DNA from: Sphingobium boeckii
Lineage (GTDB): Bacteria > Pseudomonadota > Alphaproteobacteria > Sphingomonadales > Sphingomonadaceae
Assembly: GCF_014199215.1 (NCBI RefSeq)
Contig: NZ_JACIJC010000005.1
Span: 248,001 to 312,000 of the forward strand
DNA length: 64,000 nucleotides
Direction: 5' to 3'
Positions 1 to 6,250 of this stretch are shown here, one piece after another; within the stretch, counting starts at the first letter, position 1, and every line of letters starts with the position of its first letter. The translations under genes were made by a program, and so were the position numbers. Below the pieces are notes generated by a model, which saw nothing but the letters and a program-made list of their open reading frames with translations, was not told the origin of the DNA and searched no databases.

Positions 1-118
1 GCGCATCGGGCATGGCGTCCAGCGTGCGACCCAGATCGATCAACAGGCGATAGCGGTCATCGGCGTCCAGAAATTCATATTCGTCGCGCAGATCGGAGAG
101 GGAAGGGCTGTCGGTCAT
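1..118 (-). CDS. sufE: SufE-family Fe-S cluster assembly protein (partial, N-terminal part only)
   Basis: Only the first 39 codons lie in the window; the gene runs off the left edge. The visible N-terminus contains L-x-D-L-R-D-E-Y-E-F-L, then D-D-R-Y-R-L-L-I-D-L-G. This matches the SufE start, where an E/D-R-Y-x-x-L-I-x-L-G helix precedes the sulfur-accepting region. SufE takes persulfide sulfur from the cysteine desulfurase SufS and passes it to the SufBCD scaffold. The catalytic Cys loop is outside the window and cannot be checked. The ATG at 118 is the first start after the upstream gap. The assignment rests on a short stretch. Confidence 0.72.
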   Translation of the reverse strand, partial: MTDSPSLSDLRDEYEFLDADDRYRLLIDLGRTLDAMPDA

Positions 119-348
119 CCGCCGCGCTTAGCGGGGGGCGGGGGCAGGGGCAATGTCTGGAGGATTTTGAGGGGCGTCAAATGCCGCTCGGGTGAGTCTG
201 TCAAAACCTCTTCCTCTATCTTCCTTCCACGCCTTTGTGGAGCGGCCGGGGGTGGTTCTTCTTCTTTCGTAGATTCTTGGAACCAGAAGAAGAAAGAAGC
301 TGCCACCCCCAACCCCTCCAGCAAGGGCTGAAGGGGAGTTAGAAAGAG

Positions 349-379
349 CAGGGCTTCGACAGGTTCAGCCTGAACGGGG
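349..379. repeat. Short palindromic repeat unit (GGGCTTCGACAGG type)
   Basis: The unit reads GGGCTTCGACAGG, then TTCAGCCTGAACGGG. Two near-identical units occur at 4591-4617 (inverted) and 4647-4675, with CTCAGCCCGAA in place of TTCAGCCTGAA. It lies in the spacer between the sufE start and the end of the last psp-locus gene. The rest of 119-396 shows no convincing gene and presumably holds the sufE promoter. Confidence 0.6.
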
Positions 380-396
380 TGGGAATGATGTGGCGC

Positions 397-630
397 TCAA
401 AGATCCACGCCGGCAGCGATTGCTTCCAGTTTGCGGATGCGTTCCTTCAAATCCGCCACTTCGATCCGCGATCCTGCGGAGGGCGTGGCGCTTTCCAATC
501 GGGTCTGCTGCAGTTCAGCGCGTTTCAGCTCCAGCCAACCGCGCCATCCGCGCAGCGAGGCCAAAGCGATGATGCCGATCGCAGCGAGGCTGCTCATGGC
601 GATGGTCAGGGCGATATATGGGTCAGTCAT
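397..630 (-). CDS. Small membrane protein at the end of the psp operon (TM helix plus coiled coil)
   Basis: A 77-aa protein with an N-terminal hydrophobic helix (about residues 5-27) and a charged C-terminal helix. The tail contains V-A-D-L-K-E-R-I-R-K-L-E, a short heptad-like stretch. The layout (one TM segment, then a short coiled coil) is that of PspB, and the L-K-E-R-I-x-x-L-E motif recurs in the neighbouring 664-915 protein. A purine-rich GGGAAG lies just upstream of the ATG. It is the last gene of the minus-strand psp run, so it should be induced with pspABC. The gene is probably real because its layout and tail motif match its neighbour. A specific function is unknown. Confidence 0.7.
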   Translation of the reverse strand: MTDPYIALTIAMSSLAAIGIIALASLRGWRGWLELKRAELQQTRLESATPSAGSRIEVADLKERIRKLEAIAAGVDL

Positions 631-663
631 TGGTCTTCCCCGTCTTTCCTGTTGCGGTCGGGT

Positions 664-915
664 TTACACCCGGTCCTTGTCGCGCAGCTTTTCGATCTCG
701 CGATCCAGGCTGCTGGTGCTGTCTGTTGCCAGGCGCTCAAGAACGGCGATCCGCTCCTTCAACTGCCTGATCTCGTCCTTCATCCGGCCTGCGTCGGGAT
801 CACGCGGGATGACATCATTGCCATGCCCGTCCCGGTTCATGTGGCGGCGGTTGCTGATCACCTTGCCGATCGTGACGATGGCGATGATCAGGACGACCAT
901 TTCAAATGGGTTCAT
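664..915 (-). CDS. PspB-like small membrane protein
   Basis: An 83-aa protein starting M-N-P-F-E-M-V-V-L-I-I-A-I-V, a single TM helix. A basic segment (S-N-R-R-H-M-N-R) follows, then a coiled coil with D-E-I-R-Q-L-K-E-R-I-A-V-L-E-R-L. The ATG is preceded by CAGGGAG at good spacing, the same leader seen before pspC and the 49-aa gene. It lies between pspC and the 397-630 gene on the same strand. The architecture is like PspB but the sequence differs from the true PspB at 1445-1705. It may be a partner or modulator of the PspA/PspC membrane-stress complex; that is inference from layout and operon position. Confidence 0.78.
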   Translation of the reverse strand: MNPFEMVVLIIAIVTIGKVISNRRHMNRDGHGNDVIPRDPDAGRMKDEIRQLKERIAVLERLATDSTSSLDREIEKLRDKDRV

Positions 916-1027
916 TTCGAATTCTCCCTGAATTCTAAAATCGGTTGATTTGGCCCGTCAGGGCATTTGTACGAAAGCGACGCCATTTTTCGACCAGAGG
1001 CCTGCACTCTTCGATCAACGTCAGCCT

Positions 1028-1408
1028 TTAGCGCAGGCTGTCGATCTCGTTAGCGAGGCTGGTGTTGCGGCTGGTGTAATACAGCTCGACATCAGCCAGG
1101 CGGCGATCGATGTCGCGGAATTTGGAGCGGACATCGCGGGTGGTGCGCGCCGGAGACTGGCGCACGCCCTGCCAGAATTTGGCATCCTCGGGATCGTTAT
1201 ACAGGCCGTAAGGCCTGGGATTGGCCACCCAGGCGGTCGCGACATAAGCGATCAGCGTCCAGGGAAAGCCCCCGAGAAGCGTGAGGAGCACCGCGCCGAC
1301 GCGGACCCAGGTGACATCCACCCCGGTATAATCGGCGATGCCGGAGCAGACGCCCTTCCATTTGGCATTCTGCTTGTCGAGGTAGAAATTGGTGCGGCTT
1401 GCGGACAT
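1028..1408 (-). CDS. pspC: Phage shock protein C
   Basis: A 126-aa protein with the PspC domain at residues 5-65: F-Y-L-D-K-Q-N-A-K-W-K-G-V-C-S-G-I-A-D-Y, then a hydrophobic segment around residues 37-62. The C-terminal half (R-S-K-F-R-D-I-D-R-R-L-A-D-V-E) is a predicted coiled coil, as in proteobacterial PspC. PspC is an inner-membrane sensor that responds to secretin mislocalisation or loss of proton motive force and recruits PspA. CAGGGAG lies about 10 nt before the ATG. The gene is 36 nt downstream of pspB in the same operon. Confidence 0.94.
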   Translation of the reverse strand: MSASRTNFYLDKQNAKWKGVCSGIADYTGVDVTWVRVGAVLLTLLGGFPWTLIAYVATAWVANPRPYGLYNDPEDAKFWQGVRQSPARTTRDVRSKFRDIDRRLADVELYYTSRNTSLANEIDSLR

Positions 1409-1444
1409 GTCATTCTCTCCCTGCGAGAAAATCGGTGAATGGAA

Positions 1445-1705
1445 TTAGTGGCGGTTGTCGATCCTGGGGGCGGGGGCATTCAGATCCCCCGCTTTCCAGT
1501 TCGGATTGTCGATCGTCATGATCCGCTCGATGGTATTGAGCCGGTCGTCGAGCCGCCGTGCGGTGTCGTGCAGCTCGTCGAGCAGATTTTCATCCTCCCG
1601 CGTGATGCCGCCGGCGCGCTTCCACTGGGTGACATAGTGAAGGATCAGCCAGGGCATTCCGATGAAGATCGAGACGATGGCGATGAGCGGGATCAGATTG
1701 TCCAT
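1445..1705 (-). CDS. pspB: Phage shock protein B
   Basis: An 86-aa protein: N-terminal TM helix (M-D-N-L-I-P-L-I-A-I-V-S-I-F), then W-L-I-L-H-Y and a charged coiled coil (L-L-D-E-L-H-D-T-A-R-R-L-D-D-R-L). This is the standard PspB layout. PspB works with PspC at the inner membrane to release PspA from PspF under envelope stress. The start is 4 nt after the pspA stop, with AGGAGGG upstream, so the two genes are probably co-translated. Confidence 0.93.
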   Translation of the reverse strand: MDNLIPLIAIVSIFIGMPWLILHYVTQWKRAGGITREDENLLDELHDTARRLDDRLNTIERIMTIDNPNWKAGDLNAPAPRIDNRH

Positions 1706-1709
1706 GATC

Positions 1710-2381
1710 TCAGCCCTCCTGGCCGGCGGCCTTGGCCTTCATCGCTGCCAGTTCGGCATCGACCCGCTCATTGGAGCGCAGCTCGGCAATCTCTTCCTCA
1801 AGCGTCTTGCCGGGGGCGCCCAGCGCCAGCGCATCGGCGCGGCCCTCGGCCAGATCGGCGCGGCGTTCGAGCAGTTCGAAGCGCGAGAAAGCGTCTTCCA
1901 CCTTTTGCCCGGCATAGGCTTCGCGGACCTTGGCGCGGTTATGCGCGCTTTCAAGACGGGTCTGGATCGAATTCTGGCGGGCGCGGGCCTCACGCATCTT
2001 GCCCTGGAGCTTGGCGATATCTTCTTCCGAAGCGCGCAGCGCATCGTCCAGCACCTGGATTTCGCCCTGAAGCTGATCCGACATGTCGGCCGCCTTCTGC
2101 TTTTCGACCAGTGCGGCCTTGGCCAGATCCTCACGATCCTTGGACAGCGCCAGATGGGCCTTTTCGGTCCAGCTTTCCTGAAGCTTGTCCAGCTTCACGA
2201 TATGGCGGCGCATTTCCTTCTGGTCCGCGATGGTGCGGGCGGCGGAGGCGCGCACTTCGATCAGCGTCTCTTCCATTTCCAGAATAATCATCCGGATCAT
2301 CTTTGCCGGATCTTCCGCCTTGTCGAGCAGGTCGGTCATGTTGGCGGCGATGATGTCACGGGTGCGAGAGAAAATTCCCAT
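1710..2381 (-). CDS. pspA: Phage shock protein A
   Basis: A 223-aa protein matching PspA/Vipp1 length. It starts M-G-I-F-S-R-T-R-D-I-I, the amphipathic membrane-binding helix. D-P-A-K-M-I-R-M-I-I follows, then a long coiled coil over most of the chain (A-S-E-E-D-I-A-K-L-Q-G-K-M-R). In unstressed cells PspA binds and inhibits PspF; under stress it oligomerises on the inner membrane and limits proton leakage. AGGAG sits before the ATG. It is the second gene of the minus-strand operon, after the 49-aa peptide gene. Confidence 0.97.
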   Translation of the reverse strand: MGIFSRTRDIIAANMTDLLDKAEDPAKMIRMIILEMEETLIEVRASAARTIADQKEMRRHIVKLDKLQESWTEKAHLALSKDREDLAKAALVEKQKAADMSDQLQGEIQVLDDALRASEEDIAKLQGKMREARARQNSIQTRLESAHNRAKVREAYAGQKVEDAFSRFELLERRADLAEGRADALALGAPGKTLEEEIAELRSNERVDAELAAMKAKAAGQEG

Positions 2382-2465
2382 ATTGGCTACTCCTGAAACG
2401 GTCTGGTCGGGAAGGGGTGCCGGGGCGGAAGCAAGGGGAAATTCCGCCCCGGCTGGGGGATGTCG

Positions 2466-2615
2466 TCAGGCGAGGGGCCGGACGACGGGTGAAGGGGTAT
2501 GGCCGTCCGCAGCCTTGGCCGGGGCCACCGCGCTCAGCACGCAGGTGGTGCTGAAAAGGATGGTGCAGACGATGGCGGTAAAGGTCTGGCTGAACTTGCT
2601 GCTGGTGTTGATCAT
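2466..2615 (-). CDS. Small exported protein, first gene of the psp operon
   Basis: A 49-aa protein from the ATG at 2615, preceded by CAGGGAG. A longer reading from 2720 would run through the sigma-54 promoter and is rejected. It has a basic N-terminus (N-T-S-S-K-F), a hydrophobic stretch (T-F-T-A-I-V-C-T-I-L-F-S-T-T-C-V-L) and A-P-A-K-A-A-D, which looks like signal peptidase site A-K-A. Cleavage would leave a mature peptide of about 14 residues. It could instead be a membrane-anchored peptide. It lies between the promoter and pspA, so it should be strongly induced by PspF. I know no function for it. Confidence 0.75.
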   Translation of the reverse strand: MINTSSKFSQTFTAIVCTILFSTTCVLSAVAPAKAADGHTPSPVVRPLA

Positions 2616-2676
2616 CGTGGTAACTCCCTGAAACCTTGAATGGTGCGCTGCTTCATCAGCAGCTTGTCTTTTGCTT

Positions 2677-2692
2677 TGCAGGGGGCGTGCCA
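2677..2692 (-). promoter_or_regulatory. Sigma-54 (-24/-12) promoter of the psp operon
   Basis: Read on the minus strand, the site is TGGCACGCCCCCTGCA. The consensus is TGGCACG-N4-TTGCW, so 15 of 16 positions agree, including the invariant GG and GC. It lies 62 nt upstream of the 49-aa gene and faces the psp operon. The divergent gene is pspF, the enhancer-binding activator of this promoter class. PspF sites would be expected between here and 2793; I could not define them. Confidence 0.92.
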
Positions 2693-2793
2693 ATCCGCGG
2701 AAATGGCGGGAATCTGTCATTTTTAATCCAGTCCAACCTCGATCAAGCGATTTTTCCTTGCCAAAAAATAGGAAATAATCCTAAGATTTGGGA

Positions 2794-3810
2794 ATGGATC
2801 GCGAAAATCATTTCATCGGTCAATCGACCGCCTTTCTGGACTCGGTCGAGCGTGCCAGCCGCGCCGCCGCGCTCAACCGGCCGGTGCTGGTGATCGGCGA
2901 ACGCGGCACGGGCAAGGAGCTGGTGGCCGAGCGTCTCCACCGCCTGAGCCCGCGCTGGGATGGCCCCTTGGTCACGATGAATTGCGCGGCGCTGCCGGAG
3001 ACGTTGATCGAGGCTGAATTGTTCGGGCATGAAGCGGGCGCGTTCACCGGCGCGACCCGGGCGCGGCAGGGGCGGTTCGAGGAAGCGGATGGCGGGACGC
3101 TGTTTCTGGACGAACTGGCGACGCTTTCGGCTTCCGCGCAGGAGCGGCTGCTCCGCGCGGTCGAATATGGCGAGGTGACGCGGATCGGCTCCAACAAGGC
3201 GATCCGCGTGGATATCCGCATCGTGGCAGCCACCAACGAGCATCTGCCCGGCCTGGTCGATCAAGGGAAATTCCGCGCCGATCTTCTGGACCGGCTGAGT
3301 TTCGAAGTGGTCACGCTGCCGCCGCTGCGCAATCGCGAGGGTGACGTGCCCGTGCTGGCGGATCATTTCGGACGGCGCATGGCCTCTGAACTGGGATGGC
3401 CCTATTGGCCGGGCTTTACCGAGGATGCCGCCGAGGCGCTGCTCGCGCATCCCTGGCCGGGCAATGTCCGCGAATTGCGCAATGTAGTCGAGCGCGCAGT
3501 CTATCGCTGGGATGATCCCGAACGCCCGGTGGCCGAGATCGTGTTCGATCCCTTCGCCTCGCCCTGGCGGCCCGAGGCGGCTGCGGTCGAAGACAAGGGC
3601 GCGCCGGTCGTCCCAGCGGCGGCCGCCGTGCCACCGGCCGCGGCGGTGACGGATGTTACGGATTTCAAGCAGGCGGTGGATGCGCATGAGCGCATGATCC
3701 TGGAAGGTGCCCTGGCGCGCAGCCGCTACAATCAGCGCGCCGCCGCCAAGAGCCTGAATCTCAGCTATGATCAGCTTCGCCACGCCTTGAGACGGCACGA
3801 TCTGCTCTGA
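2794..3810 (+). CDS. pspF: PspF, sigma-54-dependent activator of the psp operon
   Basis: 338 aa from the ATG at 2794; an in-frame TTG lies 6 nt upstream. The AAA+ domain has Walker A G-E-R-G-T-G-K-E, the sigma-54-contacting loop G-A-F-T-G-A, Walker B (G-G-T-L-F-L-D-E-L) and the W-P-G-N-V-R-E-L-R-N motif. A C-terminal Fis-type HTH (Y-N-Q-R-A-A-A-K-S-L-N-L-S-Y-D-Q-L) binds DNA. There is no N-terminal receiver domain, as in true PspF. It activates the divergent sigma-54 promoter at 2677-2692 and is held off by PspA. Confidence 0.96.
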   Translation: MDRENHFIGQSTAFLDSVERASRAAALNRPVLVIGERGTGKELVAERLHRLSPRWDGPLVTMNCAALPETLIEAELFGHEAGAFTGATRARQGRFEEADGGTLFLDELATLSASAQERLLRAVEYGEVTRIGSNKAIRVDIRIVAATNEHLPGLVDQGKFRADLLDRLSFEVVTLPPLRNREGDVPVLADHFGRRMASELGWPYWPGFTEDAAEALLAHPWPGNVRELRNVVERAVYRWDDPERPVAEIVFDPFASPWRPEAAAVEDKGAPVVPAAAAVPPAAAVTDVTDFKQAVDAHERMILEGALARSRYNQRAAAKSLNLSYDQLRHALRRHDLL

Positions 3811-3921
3811 CGATCAGGCTGATCGAAAAAAAGCGCCAAGGTCCGCCCTTTTTGCGCTTGCCGCGGTATATTTTTTCCTCTCCGAGCGTTGGGCATTCAT
3901 ACCCGATCACTGGAGGAATAC

Positions 3922-4545
3922 ATGGCTTTCACACTGCCCGCACTGCCCTATGCCAAGAATGCGCTTGAGCCGCATATGTCCGCGGAAACCTTCGACTATC
4001 ATCATGGCAAGCATCACAAGGCCTATGTCGACAAGGTGAATGGCTGGATCGAGGAAAAGGGTCTTGCCAATTTCTCGCTGGTCGAGACCGTCGAGAAGGC
4101 CAAAAATGATGGCGACAAGGGGCTGTTCAACAATGCCGCGCAGATCTGGAACCACAGCTTTTTCTGGCAATGCCTGACCCCCGATGCCGCCAAACCCTCC
4201 GCCGCGCTGCAAAAGAAGATCGACGATGCTTTCGGTTCGACCGACGATCTGCTTGCTAAGCTGAAGGAGGAATCGATCGGCCATTTCGGTTCGGGCTGGG
4301 GCTGGCTCGTGCTGAAGGACGATAAGCTGGCGATCACCTCCTATCACGATGCCGACACGCCGCTCGTCCATGAAGGCGTGAAGCCGTTGCTCACGCTCGA
4401 TGTGTGGGAACACGCTTATTATGTCGATTATCGCAATGCGCGGCCGAACTATCTGGATGCGGTGTTGAAGAACCTCGTCAATTGGGACTTCGTCGAGCGG
4501 AATCTGGACGGCAAGGGCGCAGGCCGGGCCGATCAGGAACAATAA
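3922..4545 (+). CDS. sodB: Superoxide dismutase, Fe type
   Basis: 207 aa starting M-A-F-T-L-P-A-L-P-Y at the ATG 3922, after GGAGGAAT; an upstream in-frame ATG lacks this site. Metal ligands are visible: His in Y-H-H-G-K-H-H, His in W-N-H-S-F-F-W, and Asp and His in D-V-W-E-H-A-Y-Y. The A-A-Q-I-W-N-H context favours the iron (or cambialistic) type over Mn-SOD. It dismutates superoxide in the cytoplasm. It converges on yciB, with palindromic repeats between them. Confidence 0.96.
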   Translation: MAFTLPALPYAKNALEPHMSAETFDYHHGKHHKAYVDKVNGWIEEKGLANFSLVETVEKAKNDGDKGLFNNAAQIWNHSFFWQCLTPDAAKPSAALQKKIDDAFGSTDDLLAKLKEESIGHFGSGWGWLVLKDDKLAITSYHDADTPLVHEGVKPLLTLDVWEHAYYVDYRNARPNYLDAVLKNLVNWDFVERNLDGKGAGRADQEQ

Positions 4546-4590
4546 GGCGTAAAGTTCTCTCCCCTAAAAAGGAGAGAGCTTTCCTCACGA

Positions 4591-4675
4591 CCCGTTTGGG
4601 CTGAGCCTGTCGGAGCCTTTCCTTCTTTCGATATCGTCAGAAGTGAGGGCTTCGACAGGCTCAGCCCGAATGGCG
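4591..4675. repeat. Inverted pair of palindromic repeats between sodB and yciB
   Basis: Two copies of the same unit as at 349-379 face each other: TTTGGGCTGAGCCTGTCGG at 4595-4613 and GGGCTTCGACAGGCTCAGCCC at 4647-4667 (unit ends near 4675). Together they can form a long imperfect hairpin. Position between two convergent genes suggests a possible bidirectional transcription stop, though no clear U-tract follows on either strand. Confidence 0.7.
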
Positions 4676-4685
4676 CTTTTTCTGA

Positions 4686-5327
4686 TTACCCCTGCGGTGG
4701 AGCCTGTTCGGCAACATCGTCAGCGCCAACATCCAGCCCGTGCTTCATCATCATCGGCACATTGGCGATGGCGAACAGGAAGGACAGGATCGTGACGCCC
4801 CAGACCTTCAATGTCAGCCAGGTGTCGAAATCGAAACTGGCGCGGATGGCCTCGTTCACGCCGGCCATGGCCAGGAAGAAGATCGCCCAGTTGCGCGTGA
4901 GCTTCATCCAGCCCGCATCGTCCAGCCCGTCATAGGCCGCCTGCAGCAGATATTTGAGTAATGGCCGCTTGGTGGCCACACCAAAGAACAGGCCGCCGGC
5001 GAAGAGCAGATAGATGATCGTCGGCTTGATCTGGATGAAGCGCTGATCGTGGAAATAGATGGTGAGCCCACCAAAGCCGAGCACCAGAGCCGCGGAAATC
5101 CAGAGCATCGGTGAAATCTTGCCCAGTTTGATCTTCGAGATGAGCAGCGCTGCCACGATCGCGACCATGAAGGCACCCGTGCCCGCAGTGATCGCCTTGA
5201 TCGCCTGCACCGGATTATCGACCGGCCCGTTCAGCCGGTAGGTGAGGAAAAAGATCAGCAGCGGCCCGAAATCGAGCGCGAAGCCCAGCCAGCCGGGCTT
5301 CTTTTCTGCAACATTGCTCGTGGTCAT
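4686..5327 (-). CDS. yciB: YciB/IspZ family inner-membrane septation protein
   Basis: A 213-aa polytopic membrane protein. Family hallmarks are visible: D-F-G-P-L-L-I-F-F near the N-terminus, a central K-P-T-I-I-Y-L-L-F segment, L-T-R-N-W-A-I-F-F, and N-E-A-I-R with W-L-T-L-K-V-W-G. YciB (intracellular septation protein A) is linked to cell-envelope synthesis and division; its molecular activity is not settled. The start overlaps the ftsY stop by 4 nt, so the two genes are coupled. Confidence 0.93.
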   Translation of the reverse strand: MTTSNVAEKKPGWLGFALDFGPLLIFFLTYRLNGPVDNPVQAIKAITAGTGAFMVAIVAALLISKIKLGKISPMLWISAALVLGFGGLTIYFHDQRFIQIKPTIIYLLFAGGLFFGVATKRPLLKYLLQAAYDGLDDAGWMKLTRNWAIFFLAMAGVNEAIRASFDFDTWLTLKVWGVTILSFLFAIANVPMMMKHGLDVGADDVAEQAPPQG

Positions 5328-6250
5328 CGATTACTCCCGGCGATCACATCCGCCACTTCCTTCGCATCGAACGGGCGAAGATCCTCAATGGTTTCGCCCA
5401 CGCCGATCGCATGGATCGGCAGTCCGAATTTTTCCGCCGCCGCCACGAGCACGCCGCCGCGCGCCGTGCCATCCAGCTTGGTCATGACAAGGCCCGTGAC
5501 GCCCGCCACTTCCTTGAACACCTCGATCTGGGAGAGCGCATTCTGGCCGGTGGTGGCGTCCAGCACCAGCACCACGTCATGCGGCGAGGCAGGGTTGAGC
5601 CGGCCGAGCACGCGGCGGATCTTGGCCAATTCGTCCATCAGTTCGCGCTTGTTCTGCAGCCGTCCGGCGGTGTCGACGATCAGCACGTCGATCCCGGTTT
5701 CGGTCGCCTGTTTGACCGCTTCGAACACGATTCCTGCGGAGTCACCGCCTTCGGCACCGCTCACGATCGGCACGCCCAGGCGCTCTGCCCAGACCTTCAA
5801 CTGCCCGATCGCGGCCGCGCGGAAGGTGTCCCCCGCGGCCAGCATCACGCCGTAATCCTGCTCGATGAAGAGATGCGCCAGCTTGGCGATGGTGGTCGTC
5901 TTGCCCGAACCATTGACGCCGATGACCAGGATCACCTGCGGGCGGGGAAAGGCCTCCACCTCCAGCGGCTTGGCGACAGGGGCCAGAACCTGTTCGATTT
6001 CCTCGGCCACCAACGCGCGGACGCCGGCTTCATCGATGCCCTTGTCAAACCGTCCGTCGGCCAGCTTGGCGCGCACGCGCGCGGCCATGGCGGGGCCGAG
6101 ATCGGACATGATGAGGGCTTCCTCGATCTCATCGAGCGTCTGATCGTCCAGCGCGGATTTCGTGAACAGGCCGGTGAGGTTTTCGCCCAGCTTGTCCGAC
6201 GTACGCTTGAAGCCGCCGAGCAGCTTCTTGTGCCATGGGGTGTCGCTCAT
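5324..6250 (-). CDS. ftsY: Signal recognition particle receptor FtsY
   Basis: 308 aa. The NG domain includes G1 G-V-N-G-S-G-K-T-T-T, D-T-F-R-A-A-A, D-T-A-G-R-L and T-K-L-D-G-T-A-R-G-G. The acidic A domain of E. coli FtsY is absent, as in many alphaproteobacteria; an amphipathic basic N-terminus (K-K-L-L-G-G-F-K-R) probably contacts the membrane. FtsY pairs with Ffh (10336-11796) to deliver ribosome-nascent-chain complexes to the translocon. It overlaps mtaB by 4 nt and yciB by 4 nt. Confidence 0.97.
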   Translation of the reverse strand: MSDTPWHKKLLGGFKRTSDKLGENLTGLFTKSALDDQTLDEIEEALIMSDLGPAMAARVRAKLADGRFDKGIDEAGVRALVAEEIEQVLAPVAKPLEVEAFPRPQVILVIGVNGSGKTTTIAKLAHLFIEQDYGVMLAAGDTFRAAAIGQLKVWAERLGVPIVSGAEGGDSAGIVFEAVKQATETGIDVLIVDTAGRLQNKRELMDELAKIRRVLGRLNPASPHDVVLVLDATTGQNALSQIEVFKEVAGVTGLVMTKLDGTARGGVLVAAAEKFGLPIHAIGVGETIEDLRPFDAKEVADVIAGSNR

